From Pseudomonadota bacterium (GTDB taxonomy: Bacteria > Desulfobacterota > BSN033 > WVXP01 > G020346125): a stretch of DNA of 33,595 nt. Numbering within the stretch: position 1 is the first letter of the stretch; each line of letters opens with the position of its first letter. This document shows, piece after piece, positions 6,542 to 15,113 of the stretch. Under the pieces are notes generated by a model. The model did not search any database and was not told where the DNA came from. It worked only from the letters and a program-made list of their open reading frames with translations. The translations under genes were made by a program, and so were the position numbers. The stretch lies in the NCBI GenBank assembly GCA_030608745.1, contig JAUWDQ010000002.1:1-33595 (forward strand), in the 5' to 3' direction.

Positions 6542-8992
6542 ATGGCCAAAATAAGGGTTCTCGATGTGGCTCAAGGGGAGTTGGAGAAGGAAAAACTCCT
6601 CGCCAAGCTCAAGAAGATGGGAGTGAAGGTAAAGGATGAGGAGACGGCGGAACAGGGGACCCCGTGGGGGGCGATGGAGAGGGTTGTCAGGGATGAGGAA
6701 GGGGCCGAGTTCATCGAGAAACGGGTTAAGCCAACAGTGATTCGGAGAAGGGCAAAGGCCGTAGAGGAGCCCGAGAAAATCCTCGAAGAGGTTCAACGGG
6801 AGGCCCAAGAGGCGGCGCAGGGAGAGCTTGCGGAGGTTTTGGAAGAGGAGAAGCCAGTCGTACCTCCTCCCACGGAAGAGATGGAGGGGGAAAGGACCGT
6901 GGAGGTAGCCGAAGAGATCCGTGAGGAGGTTGTGGAGGCGCCACCCGAGGAGGTTATGCCCGCCGCCCAAGAGGGGGTGAAACCGGCAGAAGTCGAGGAA
7001 GAGGAAAAGGCTGAGGTCAAGGTTAAGAAGAAAAAGCCGAAGATAGCGGAAGAAGAAGCCGAAGCGCGTCTCCCGAAAAAGCGGATGTTGAAGAGGAGGG
7101 TTGTCGAGGAAGCGGAACTGGAGGTGGAGAAGAGGTATCCTCGTGGACCTCGGGAGCGGGTGGTTAAACCCGGCAAATTGCCGAGGAAGAAGGTCGAGTT
7201 TGCAGTCTCGAAGAAGACCGTGATCACCACCCCCAAACCAATCAAAAGGGTCATTCGAGTTGCCGAGGTCATCATGGTTTCGGAGCTGGCAAAGCGGATG
7301 GGGGTAAAGGCCAGAGAGGTGATCAAAAAATTGATAGAGCTGGGTACCGCCGTAAACATCAATCAGACTATTGATGCCGATTTAGCTTCCCTCGTCGCGA
7401 GCGAATTTGACTACGAAGTGGAAAAGGTCTCCCTGGAAAGGGGAGATTTCCTGGAGAAAAAGGAGGATTCCCCCGCGCAGTTGAAGCTGAGGCCTCCCGT
7501 GGTGACCATCATGGGACATGTTGATCATGGAAAGACCTTACTATTAGATGCCATTAGAGAAACCCATGTGGCTGAGGGTGAAGCGGGAGGCATTACGCAA
7601 CATATTGGCGCATATGACGTACAATTAGATTCTGGCCGTATCGTGTTTATCGATACCCCCGGCCATGAGGCCTTCACGGCGATGCGAGCCAGGGGTGCTC
7701 AGGTAACGGATATCGTAGTATTGGTGGTTGCAGCGGATGACGGTGTTATGCCCCAAACAATTGAAGCCATCAACCATTCCAGGGCCGCTAACGTCCCTAT
7801 CATCGTGGCCATCAATAAGATCGATAAATCCAATGCCAACGTGGATAAGGTCAAGAAGGATCTGGCGGAACATGAATTAATCCCGGAGGAATGGGGCGGG
7901 GAAACCATCTTTGCCGAAGTATCGGCAAAACAAGAAATCGGCATTACCGAGCTTTTGGAATTGATCTTGATTCAAGCGGAGGTATTAGAATTGAAGGCCA
8001 ACCCCGACAAATTGGCAAGGGGAACCGTCATTGAGGCGAGGTTGGATCGAGGCCGTGGAGTTGTGGCTACGGTTATAGTCCAAGAGGGAGCACTAAAGAC
8101 TGGGGATTCCTTTATTAGCGGGATGAATTATGGTCGTCTCAGGGTCATGATGGATGACCGGGGCCAAAGAATCGAAGATGCCGGTCCTGCGACGCCGGTG
8201 GAAGTAGTGGGGTTCACTGGGCTTCCGGAGGCGGGGGAAGCGTTCGTCGTATTGGATGACGAGCGGATTGCCAAACAGATAGGGTTGTATCGGCAGCAGA
8301 AAAAGAGGGAAAAGGAACTCGCCAGTTCGAGCAAGGTATCATTGGAGGAGCTCTACGCTCGAATTCAGGAAGGCGAAATAAAGGAATTGAATATAATCGT
8401 TAAGGCCGATACCCAGGGTTCCATGGAGGCCGTTAGCAATTCCCTGGAAAAGCTCTCGACCGATTCGGTGAGGGTGAATATCGTCCATGGAGGCGTTGGG
8501 GGAATCAGCGAAACGGACGTGAATCTGGCAATGGCCTCCCGTGCTATCATTATCGGATTCAACGTTCGGCCTGGATTGAAGGCTATGCAGCTGGCCGAAC
8601 AGGACCAGGTCGACATACGGTCCTATAGTGTGATCTATGACGCAGTATCCGACATCCAGAAAGCGATGGAAGGCCTTCTGGAACCAACCCTTAGGGAAAA
8701 GATCTTGGGCAGGGCAGAGGTTCGCGCTACTTTCAACATACCCAAGGTAGGAACTGTTGCAGGAAGCTCGGTAATCGATGGAAAAATTGTTAGAGGGGGT
8801 AGGATCAGGTTAATACGGGATGATGTGGTTATTCACGATGGGAGAATTACATCCCTTAAGCGTTTCAAGGAAGACGTCAAGGACGTTCAGCAGGGCTATG
8901 AATGCGGGATTGGCATCGAGAATTTCAACGATGTGAAGGAGGAAGATGTCATCGAATCCTACGAGTACGAAGAGATTCCTTCCACCCTCTAG
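6542..8992 (+). CDS. infB: Translation initiation factor IF-2
   Basis: An 816-residue protein. A first IF2_N domain (about 1-50) is followed by a long low-complexity Glu/Val/Lys linker (about 55-235) and a second IF2_N domain (about 240-300, VSELAKRMGVKAREVIKKL). The GTPase core has P-loop GHVDHGKT (about 324-331), switch regions GGITQHIGAY and DTPGHEAF, and NKID plus SAK for guanine recognition. The C-terminal domains bind fMet-tRNA. IF-2 places initiator tRNA on the 30S subunit and promotes 50S joining. GGAGGAGG at 6524-6531 selects the ATG at 6542. The linker is repetitive at the DNA level (GAG/GAA rich), which explains the spurious open frames on the other strand there. Confidence 0.97.
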   Translation: MAKIRVLDVAQGELEKEKLLAKLKKMGVKVKDEETAEQGTPWGAMERVVRDEEGAEFIEKRVKPTVIRRRAKAVEEPEKILEEVQREAQEAAQGELAEVLEEEKPVVPPPTEEMEGERTVEVAEEIREEVVEAPPEEVMPAAQEGVKPAEVEEEEKAEVKVKKKKPKIAEEEAEARLPKKRMLKRRVVEEAELEVEKRYPRGPRERVVKPGKLPRKKVEFAVSKKTVITTPKPIKRVIRVAEVIMVSELAKRMGVKAREVIKKLIELGTAVNINQTIDADLASLVASEFDYEVEKVSLERGDFLEKKEDSPAQLKLRPPVVTIMGHVDHGKTLLLDAIRETHVAEGEAGGITQHIGAYDVQLDSGRIVFIDTPGHEAFTAMRARGAQVTDIVVLVVAADDGVMPQTIEAINHSRAANVPIIVAINKIDKSNANVDKVKKDLAEHELIPEEWGGETIFAEVSAKQEIGITELLELILIQAEVLELKANPDKLARGTVIEARLDRGRGVVATVIVQEGALKTGDSFISGMNYGRLRVMMDDRGQRIEDAGPATPVEVVGFTGLPEAGEAFVVLDDERIAKQIGLYRQQKKREKELASSSKVSLEELYARIQEGEIKELNIIVKADTQGSMEAVSNSLEKLSTDSVRVNIVHGGVGGISETDVNLAMASRAIIIGFNVRPGLKAMQLAEQDQVDIRSYSVIYDAVSDIQKAMEGLLEPTLREKILGRAEVRATFNIPKVGTVAGSSVIDGKIVRGGRIRLIRDDVVIHDGRITSLKRFKEDVKDVQQGYECGIGIENFNDVKEEDVIESYEYEEIPSTL

Positions 8993-9022
8993 GATTCGGG
9001 TATTCCCCGTTGGGTGAAGAGA

Positions 9023-9310
9023 ATGATTGTGGGCATTTGTCATCTGGATGTGATTATTCCGGAGAACCACTCCCTTAAGGGAAAGCGTCAGGTGATTAAG
9101 AGGGTCATTGACAGGGTAAAGAATCGCTTCAACATCTCCATCGCAGAGGTGGGCGATAACGAATTATGGCAGAGGTCCCAACTGGGAATGAGCTTGGTAG
9201 GGACCGATCGGAAATTTATCAATTCGTATTTGGATAGAGTCGTCAATTTCATCGAGGCGATGAATATCGTTCATATCGCCCATAGCGAATTGGAAATACT
9301 CAATTTTTGA
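9023..9310 (+). CDS. ylxP: YlxP-like DUF503 protein
   Basis: A 95-residue protein with the DUF503 pattern: MIVGICHLDVIIPENHSLKGKR at the start, RVKNRFNISIAEVGDNELWQR in the middle, and a final VVNFIE...ELEIL segment. The family is found between infB and rbfA in many bacteria, has a ferredoxin-like fold and is implicated in ribosome assembly, but its molecular function is not established. The ATG at 9023 fits family length; a GTG at 9014 would add three residues. It follows infB by 30 bp. A dispersed repeat separates it from rbfA, so a repeat element interrupts an otherwise tight operon. Confidence 0.9.
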   Translation: MIVGICHLDVIIPENHSLKGKRQVIKRVIDRVKNRFNISIAEVGDNELWQRSQLGMSLVGTDRKFINSYLDRVVNFIEAMNIVHIAHSELEILNF

Positions 9311-9316
9311 GATGAA

Positions 9317-9569
9317 TTTTGACATCATTGTAAAAAGTCGGGATCAGACGGCAAAGAAAAAAAATCCAGATGCAAGGCGCGCAAATCCTGAGGAATGAGG
9401 CGTACATAGAAGTACGCTGCAATGATTCACCCTGTTAAATATTTTCTTTGTTTGATGTCACTGTTTTCAAGCAGCTTCTATATTCCATATCTATTGATAT
9501 GGCTGCCTTTAATTTAACAGGGCAGGGGATGCAGCGCAACGCAGCAGATGGACTTCTTACGAAGCCGTC
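9317..9569 (+). repeat. Dispersed repeat, copy 2, with a nested insertion
   Basis: Same element as at 2206-2360 but on the plus strand, here between ylxP and rbfA. The outer parts align with the other copies: GACATCATTGTAAAAAGTCG at the left, GGCGTACATAGAAGTACGC in the middle and ACGAAGCCGT at the right. The stretch around 9426-9527 is extra relative to both other copies. Confidence 0.8.
9426..9527. mobile_element. Nested ~100-bp insertion with 11-bp terminal inverted repeats
   Basis: The segment replaces a few bases of the host repeat. Near its ends it carries CCCTGTTAAAT (9430-9440) and the exact reverse complement ATTTAACAGGG (9512-9522). The interior is AT-rich and has no gene. It looks like a very small non-autonomous element or a structured RNA hairpin. 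No clear target-site duplication is visible. Confidence 0.5.
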
Positions 9570-9587
9570 AATTTTGGAAATTAAGGA

Positions 9588-9959
9588 ATGGACAACAGGC
9601 GGCCAAACAGGGTAGGGGAGGCCATTAAGGAAGAAATTTCCCGTTTGCTCTTGAGAGAGATCAAAGACCCGAGGATAGGGTTTGTGACCATTACCAGGGT
9701 TAAGGTCTCAAAGGATCTCCGCGTTGTAAAGGTCTTTTTCAGTGTGTTGGGCGATCAATCGGTAAGAGCGGATTCGCTGACGGGGCTGAATAGTGCCAAG
9801 GGTTTTGTGCGGAGAGAACTGGGTAGAAGGCTCAGGCTTCGGTATGTCCCCGATATCGTGTTCAGCTTTGATCCTTCGTTGGAGCATATGAGCCGATTAG
9901 CAGAGCTGATTCATCAGATCAACGAGGACGAGAAATTAGAGGACGAAAAGGGTAGATAG
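9588..9959 (+). CDS. rbfA: 30S ribosome-binding factor RbfA
   Basis: A 123-residue protein of usual length. It has the RbfA KH-like fold: RPNRVGEAIKEEISRLLLREIKDPRIG at the N-terminus, VTITRVKVSKDLRVVKVFFSVLG as the central beta sheet, and a C-terminal LRYVPDIVFSFDPSLEHMSRL. RbfA binds the 30S neck near helix 1 of 16S rRNA during late maturation and cold adaptation. Only seven bases separate it from truB. In many related genomes a DHH phosphoesterase (nrnA) stands between rbfA and truB; it is absent here. The transcript must cross the repeat element upstream unless a promoter lies in it. Confidence 0.95.
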   Translation: MDNRRPNRVGEAIKEEISRLLLREIKDPRIGFVTITRVKVSKDLRVVKVFFSVLGDQSVRADSLTGLNSAKGFVRRELGRRLRLRYVPDIVFSFDPSLEHMSRLAELIHQINEDEKLEDEKGR

Positions 9960-9966
9960 GCAGATA

Positions 9967-10920
9967 ATGGACGGGATTTTAGTGGTCGATAAGCCCCCCG
10001 GAATCTCCTCTTTCGGTGTTGTTCGGCAGGTAAAGAGATGGCTGAGGATCAAGAAGGTGGGGCATACAGGCACTTTGGATCCCTTTGCCAGTGGTGTTCT
10101 TCCTTTGGCGATAAATGAGGGGACGAAGACAGTTCCCTTTCTGGCTGAGGACCAGAAGGAATACGAAGCCGTGCTGAAGCTGGGAGTAGAGACGGATACG
10201 TATGACAGGACGGGAAAGATTACAGCGGCCAGGGATTTGGATGGGTTTCGGGTGGACAAGGAGACCGTCAAGGGCGTTATGAGGGGATTCGTCGGTCGAA
10301 TAGAACAGGTTCCACCCATGTTCTCCGCTGTGAAACACCGGGGGAGGCCCCTCTATAAATTGGCGAGGCGGGGAATTAGCGTGAAAAGGGAACCCCGGGT
10401 GGTGGAGATAATGGACATCGGGGTTACCCACATTGGTTTTCCCTTTGTTTCCTTTAAGGTCGCCTGCTCAAAGGGGACCTACATTCGAGCCCTTGCCCAT
10501 GACGTCGGAAGGGAGTTGAGATGCGGGGCACACCTCTCCAAGTTACATCGGACCAGAAGCGGTCCATTTGCCCTTAAAGACGCGGTCCCCTTTCGCGAGG
10601 TGGAGGTCCTGGCGGAAGGGGGGATGATCGAAGGGGAAATTATTCCCTTAAGTCAAGTGCTGGGCGGATTACCGAAGCTCCGTGTTGAGGGGGAATTGCA
10701 GCGGAAAATCCAACGGGGAAGGCAGATCCTGGTAAGCGATATCGAGAAATCTCCATTTCCTCGAATTGACATAGGGGAACCGGTCAGAGTTATTTCATCC
10801 GATGGAGATTTGATCGCCATTGCCCGAGCGGAGATGGGATATGGGGGGCCTGTGGAGAAGGAAGCGGTGGCATTTAGATTGCTCAGGGTCTTTCATGCAA
10901 ACGCGGGGGGGATAAGATGA
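9967..10920 (+). CDS. truB: tRNA pseudouridine-55 synthase TruB
   Basis: A 317-residue protein. The N-terminal GILVVDKPPGISS and the catalytic motif GHTGTLDPFASGVLP are present, with D38 the catalytic aspartate. CSKGTYIRALAHDVG and LHRTRSGPF are further family motifs, and a PUA-like C-terminal region covers about residues 235-310. The enzyme isomerises U55 in the T-loop of tRNAs to pseudouridine. Its stop overlaps the rpsO start in an ATGA arrangement, indicating translational coupling to ribosomal protein S15, as is common in this cluster. Confidence 0.96.
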   Translation: MDGILVVDKPPGISSFGVVRQVKRWLRIKKVGHTGTLDPFASGVLPLAINEGTKTVPFLAEDQKEYEAVLKLGVETDTYDRTGKITAARDLDGFRVDKETVKGVMRGFVGRIEQVPPMFSAVKHRGRPLYKLARRGISVKREPRVVEIMDIGVTHIGFPFVSFKVACSKGTYIRALAHDVGRELRCGAHLSKLHRTRSGPFALKDAVPFREVEVLAEGGMIEGEIIPLSQVLGGLPKLRVEGELQRKIQRGRQILVSDIEKSPFPRIDIGEPVRVISSDGDLIAIARAEMGYGGPVEKEAVAFRLLRVFHANAGGIR

Positions 10921-11186
10921 GATTTGAGGCGGAGAAGAAAAGGGAACTTATCGGGGAGTATCGAGTCCATGATAAAGATACGGGCTCACCTGAAGTTCAA
11001 ATTGCCCTTCTTACGGAGCGAATTAGGTACCTGACAGAACACTTTAAGGTACACAAGAAGGATCACCACTCGAGACGGGGGCTCTTGAAATTGGTCGGGC
11101 AGAGGAGAAGCTTGCTTAACTACCTCAAAAAGAAGAGGATTGAGCGATACCGATCGGTTATCGAAAGGTTGGGTATTCGGGGATAG
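10917..11186 (+). CDS. rpsO: 30S ribosomal protein S15
   Basis: An 89-residue protein of exact family length. The motif HDKDTGSPEVQIALLTERI and the basic segment HKKDHHSRRGLLKLVGQRRSLLNYLKK are diagnostic. S15 binds the three-way junction of helices 20-22 in 16S rRNA and nucleates the 30S platform. It starts inside the truB stop (ATGA) and is followed by pnp after 43 bp, the conserved rpsO-pnp pair. No terminator hairpin is evident between the two. Confidence 0.97.
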   Translation: MRFEAEKKRELIGEYRVHDKDTGSPEVQIALLTERIRYLTEHFKVHKKDHHSRRGLLKLVGQRRSLLNYLKKKRIERYRSVIERLGIRG

Positions 11187-11229
11187 AGCCAGGGAGGCCG
11201 GAAAACGTAAAATAGGGAGATGAGAAGAG

Positions 11230-13347
11230 ATGATGGAACGAAAAATGTCTATTGAATTTGGCGGTAGAACCCTCTCCATTGAGACGGGGAAAATAGCAAA
11301 GCAGGCCAATGGCGCGGTGACCGTTCAGTACGGAGAGACGATAGTCCTGGTAACCGCTGTATGTAGCGAGGAGGAGAGAAAGAACATAGATTTTATCCCC
11401 CTTACCGTGAACTACCTCGAGATGACCTTCGCCGCCGGTCGCATACCCGGCGGTTTTTTCAAGAGGGAGGGGAGGCCCAGCGACCGAGAAACCCTCATTT
11501 CGAGGCTTATCGATCGTTCCATACGACCCCTTCTCCCCAAGGGTTTTAACAGGGAAACACAGATTATCGCCACCGTCATGTCCGCAGATCAAGAGAATGA
11601 TCCCGCCGCCATAGGGATGATCGGGGCTTCGGCAGCTCTGATGGTCTCGGATATTCCCTTCAATGGTCCCCTTGGGGGAGTAAAGGTGGGAAGGATAAAC
11701 GGGGAATACAAATGTAATCCCACCAATAGCGAGTTGGAGATGAGCAACATGGACCTCCTGGTGGCGGGAAATCGAGATGGCGTAATCATGGTCGAAGGAA
11801 GCGCGCAGGTGGGCAATGAAGACGATATCCTGGAGGCTATCTTCTTTGGCTATGATCATCTCCAAGGTGTGATCGAAGTACAAGAGAGGCTGAGGGATGA
11901 GCTGAATATCGGTAAGACTGAATTTACGCCCGGGAGAAATGAGGCGGTGAGGGAGCAGATTCACTCCTTTGCCCTTCCCAAAATAAAGGAGGCCCATGCC
12001 ATTTCGGGGAAATTGGAAAGGAGGCGAAGGTTGGGAGAGATCCTCGAGGCCGCAATGGAGAAATTTGCTGGCGAAGATGAAGAGTTCGGGGTGGAAGTCA
12101 GGGAGGTCATCGCGGAGACGGAAAGGCAGTTTATCAGGGGGATGATCCTGAGCGAGGGAAGAAGAATAGATGGAAGGGACCTTTCTGAGATCAGGCCCAT
12201 CTCCTGCGAGGTAGGCATTCTTCCCCGAACTCACGGGTCGGCCATTTTCACCCGAGGTGAAACGCAAGTATTGGCCGTCACCACCTTTGGGACCTCATCC
12301 GATGAACAGAAGATCGATTCGCTGAGCGGGGAAAGCTATAAATCGTTCATGCTCCATTACAATTTTCCTCCCTTTTGTGTCGGTGAGGTTTCATTCCTCA
12401 GGTCACCAAGCCGAAGGGAGGTCGGCCATGGGGCCCTAGCCGAAAGGGCAATATTACCCGTTCTGCCTCCCAGCGACACATTCCCCTATACCATTCGGGT
12501 AGTTTCCGAGGTTTTGGAGTCCAATGGATCCTCTTCGATGGCGACGGTATGTGGCGGGATGCTTGCTCTTATGGATGCGGGGGTTCCGACCGCCGATACC
12601 GTTGCTGGGATTGCCATGGGACTGGTCAAGGAGGGGGACAGGGTGGCTGTTCTCTCTGATATTTTGGGCGACGAAGATCACATTGGTGATATGGATTTTA
12701 AGGTAGCCGGAACGCAGGAGGGAATAACCGCAGTGCAAATGGACATCAAGGGGCCAGGTCTGACCCGAGAATTGCTGAGGCAAGTCTTACGCCAGGCCAA
12801 GGAGGGTAGGCTCCATATCCTAAAAAAGATGCGGGAGACGATTCCAGAACCCAGGAAGGACCTTTCCCGGCACGCTCCGAGGATCATCACCCTTCAGGTG
12901 AAACCGGACAAGATTCGGGATATCATTGGTCCCGGAGGTAAGAACATCCGGAGTATCGTCGACCAAACCGGGGTCAAGATCGAAATCGAGGACCCGGATC
13001 TGGTCAAAATCGCATCGCCCAGTCATGAAGCCATCGAAGAGGCTATAGCGATCATCAAGAGGCTCACCCAGGAGGTGGAAGTGGGCCGGCTCTATTTGGG
13101 CCATGTGAAGCGAATATTGGACTTCGGTGCCATTGTAGAGCTCTTTCCGGGAACCGACGGGTTGGTTCACATCTCGCAGCTTGCAGAGCACCGGGTGGAG
13201 AGCGTCTCGGATATCCTGAAAGAAGGCGATGAGGTGTTGGTGAAGGTGATTGGAATCGAACCCAATGGTCGAATTCGGCTGAGTCGCAAGGCGGCACTGA
13301 AACAGGGGGATGATAAGGGACTGATCAAAAATGAGAACTCACGTTAG
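11230..13347 (+). CDS. pnp: Polyribonucleotide nucleotidyltransferase (PNPase)
   Basis: A 705-residue protein. Two RNase PH domains (about 10-145 and 310-540) flank an all-helical domain (about 150-235). A KH domain (about 553-612, IIGPGGKNIRSI) and an S1 domain (about 620-690, FGAIVELFPGTDGLVHISQL) complete it. The second RNase PH core contains SPSRREVGHGALAERA and SDILGDEDHIGDMDFKVAGT; the latter carries the catalytic and metal-binding acidic residues. It degrades RNA 3'-5' with phosphate and can add tails in reverse. An adjacent ATG at 11233 is an alternative start. Its stop overlaps the ribosome binding site of the next gene. Confidence 0.97.
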   Translation: MMERKMSIEFGGRTLSIETGKIAKQANGAVTVQYGETIVLVTAVCSEEERKNIDFIPLTVNYLEMTFAAGRIPGGFFKREGRPSDRETLISRLIDRSIRPLLPKGFNRETQIIATVMSADQENDPAAIGMIGASAALMVSDIPFNGPLGGVKVGRINGEYKCNPTNSELEMSNMDLLVAGNRDGVIMVEGSAQVGNEDDILEAIFFGYDHLQGVIEVQERLRDELNIGKTEFTPGRNEAVREQIHSFALPKIKEAHAISGKLERRRRLGEILEAAMEKFAGEDEEFGVEVREVIAETERQFIRGMILSEGRRIDGRDLSEIRPISCEVGILPRTHGSAIFTRGETQVLAVTTFGTSSDEQKIDSLSGESYKSFMLHYNFPPFCVGEVSFLRSPSRREVGHGALAERAILPVLPPSDTFPYTIRVVSEVLESNGSSSMATVCGGMLALMDAGVPTADTVAGIAMGLVKEGDRVAVLSDILGDEDHIGDMDFKVAGTQEGITAVQMDIKGPGLTRELLRQVLRQAKEGRLHILKKMRETIPEPRKDLSRHAPRIITLQVKPDKIRDIIGPGGKNIRSIVDQTGVKIEIEDPDLVKIASPSHEAIEEAIAIIKRLTQEVEVGRLYLGHVKRILDFGAIVELFPGTDGLVHISQLAEHRVESVSDILKEGDEVLVKVIGIEPNGRIRLSRKAALKQGDDKGLIKNENSR

Positions 13348-13350
13348 GAG

Positions 13351-14610
13351 ATGTATCAAAAGACCGTCCTGAAAAATGGAATCTGCGTCGTCTCGGAGAA
13401 CATCCCCCATATCAGGTCGATTTCCATCGGGATTTGGATCACTACGGGATCGCGCGAAGAGGATTCCGAGGAAAAGGGGATTTCCCATTTCATTGAGCAC
13501 CTGGTCTTCAAGGGAACGGAGAGTCGAAGCGCCCACGATATAGCCAAAGAGATCGACTCGGTGGGGGGCGTCCTCAATGGGTTTACGGAAAAGGAGTATA
13601 CCTGTTTTCACGCAAAGGTGTTGGATCAACATTGCCCCCTTGCCCTCGAGCTCCTCTCAGATATCTTTTTGAACTCTATCTTTGATCCCAATGAGATCGA
13701 AAGGGAAAGGAACGTAGTCCTCCAGGAGATTAAAATGGTGGAGGATACGCCCGATGACTATATCCATGACCTGTTTAATCAGGTTTTCTGGGGGGGACAT
13801 TCCCTGGGGTACCCCATCGTGGGAAAGAAGGAGCGGGTTAGTTCCTTCGATCGAGAGACCATTTGCCGCTACTTCGATGATCACTATCGCTCCAACCACC
13901 TCATTATATCCATGGCTGGCAGTTTTGACCACGCGGAGGTGATCCAGCGGATCGAGGATAAATTCGGTGGGTTACACGAGAGGGTGGAGATGGGAAAAGG
14001 AAAATCCCCGGAGCCCAGTCCCCGAATCGGGGTGTTTCCAAGGGATTTGGAACAGGTTCACCTCTGTTTGGGCACCAAAGGCATTCCCCAAACCCATTCC
14101 ATGCGATTTGCCAGTTATATCCTCAATACCCTTCTGGGAAGGGGTATGAGCTCTTATCTCTTTCAGGAGATCCGGGAGAAGCGGGGCCTCGCCTATTCAG
14201 TATATTCCTATAGGCCGGCCTATTACGATGCGGGCCAACTGGTGGTATATGCGGGAACTGAGAAAGGATCATTGAAGGAGGTTATTCGATTGATCATGGA
14301 ACAGTTCGATAAATTACGAAGGGAGATGATTCGTGAGGAAGAGCTGAAGCGGGTTAAAGAACAACTCAAGGGAAATTTACTCCTATTCCTGGAAAGTTCG
14401 GATAGCTGGATGACCCGTTTGGCCCAAAACGAGATTTACTTCGGGAGATATATCCCCATTGAGGAGGTTATCAAAGGGATCGAAGGCGTCACCTCGGAAG
14501 AGCTTAATCAATTGGCTCAGGACCTTTTCCGAGAGGAGTTGTTCTGTCTAACGGTTTTGGGTCCTATCGAGAAAACGGAGCTCACCCGAGACCTGTTGAG
14601 CTTTGGATAG
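13351..14610 (+). CDS. M16 family zinc metallopeptidase (insulinase-like)
   Basis: A 419-residue protein, the usual size for a bacterial processing-protease-like M16B peptidase. The inverted zinc motif H46-F-I-E49-H50 and the distal ligand E126 in RNVVLQEIKMVEDTPDD show that it is an active subunit. The C-terminal half (REKRGLAYSVYSY) is the non-catalytic M16_C domain with the substrate-binding R/Y pair. These proteins degrade or process peptides, usually in the cytosol of bacteria. GGAG in the pnp stop region (TAGGAG) supports the ATG at 13351. The pnp-M16-dut order is common, which suggests cotranscription rather than a specific RNA role. Confidence 0.93.
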   Translation: MYQKTVLKNGICVVSENIPHIRSISIGIWITTGSREEDSEEKGISHFIEHLVFKGTESRSAHDIAKEIDSVGGVLNGFTEKEYTCFHAKVLDQHCPLALELLSDIFLNSIFDPNEIERERNVVLQEIKMVEDTPDDYIHDLFNQVFWGGHSLGYPIVGKKERVSSFDRETICRYFDDHYRSNHLIISMAGSFDHAEVIQRIEDKFGGLHERVEMGKGKSPEPSPRIGVFPRDLEQVHLCLGTKGIPQTHSMRFASYILNTLLGRGMSSYLFQEIREKRGLAYSVYSYRPAYYDAGQLVVYAGTEKGSLKEVIRLIMEQFDKLRREMIREEELKRVKEQLKGNLLLFLESSDSWMTRLAQNEIYFGRYIPIEEVIKGIEGVTSEELNQLAQDLFREELFCLTVLGPIEKTELTRDLLSFG

Positions 14611-14622
14611 GGAGGAAAAGCT

Positions 14623-15084
14623 ATGGGGGAGGGGTCCCACCTGGTAAGGATCAAGATCAAAAGGCTCAGGGGGAACGAACAATTACCGTTGCCCTCTTAT
14701 ATGACCGAACACGCAGCGGGACTGGACATCCATGCCTTTCTGGATGAAGATGTGCTCATCGCTCCAGGACAGAGGCGGTTGATTCCTACGGGGCTCGTTG
14801 TGGCAATTCCCGATGGCTTCGAGATTCAGGTGAGGCCTCGCAGCGGTCTGGCCATGAGGGATGGGGTGACGCTGGTCAATACCCCCGGGACCATCGATGC
14901 CGACTACCGAGGGGAAATTGGAATTCTCATGATTAATCACGGCGAGAAACCCGTCACCATCAGAACCGGGGAGCGCATTGCACAGCTTGTGGTCTCCAGG
15001 GTATATAAGGCCGAATTGGAGGAGGTTGATGAACTGCCTACAAGCCGTAGGCAAGAAGGTGGCTTTGGCCACACCGGTCTTTAA
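14623..15084 (+). CDS. dut: Deoxyuridine 5'-triphosphate nucleotidohydrolase (dUTPase)
   Basis: A 153-residue trimeric dUTPase with all five motifs: AGLDIHA (32-38), RPRSGLA (71-77), NTPGTIDADYRGEI (86-99, with catalytic D92 and uracil-stacking Y95), RIAQLVV (118-124) and the C-terminal RRQEGGFGHTG that closes over the active site. It hydrolyses dUTP to dUMP and pyrophosphate, keeping uracil out of DNA and feeding thymidylate synthesis. GGGAGGA is seven bases before the ATG. The window also encodes a uracil-DNA glycosylase at 21948-22631, the complementary repair arm. Confidence 0.97.
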   Translation: MGEGSHLVRIKIKRLRGNEQLPLPSYMTEHAAGLDIHAFLDEDVLIAPGQRRLIPTGLVVAIPDGFEIQVRPRSGLAMRDGVTLVNTPGTIDADYRGEIGILMINHGEKPVTIRTGERIAQLVVSRVYKAELEEVDELPTSRRQEGGFGHTGL

Positions 15085-15113
15085 CGGTAACTGGAAAAGC
15101 TAAAAGGCTGTTC

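Noticed and set aside
11158..12267. Minus-strand open frame of 369 codons opposite pnp
   Set aside because: It is the mirror of a highly conserved gene, and the peptide shows no domain and has a proline/histidine-rich composition typical of antisense frames.
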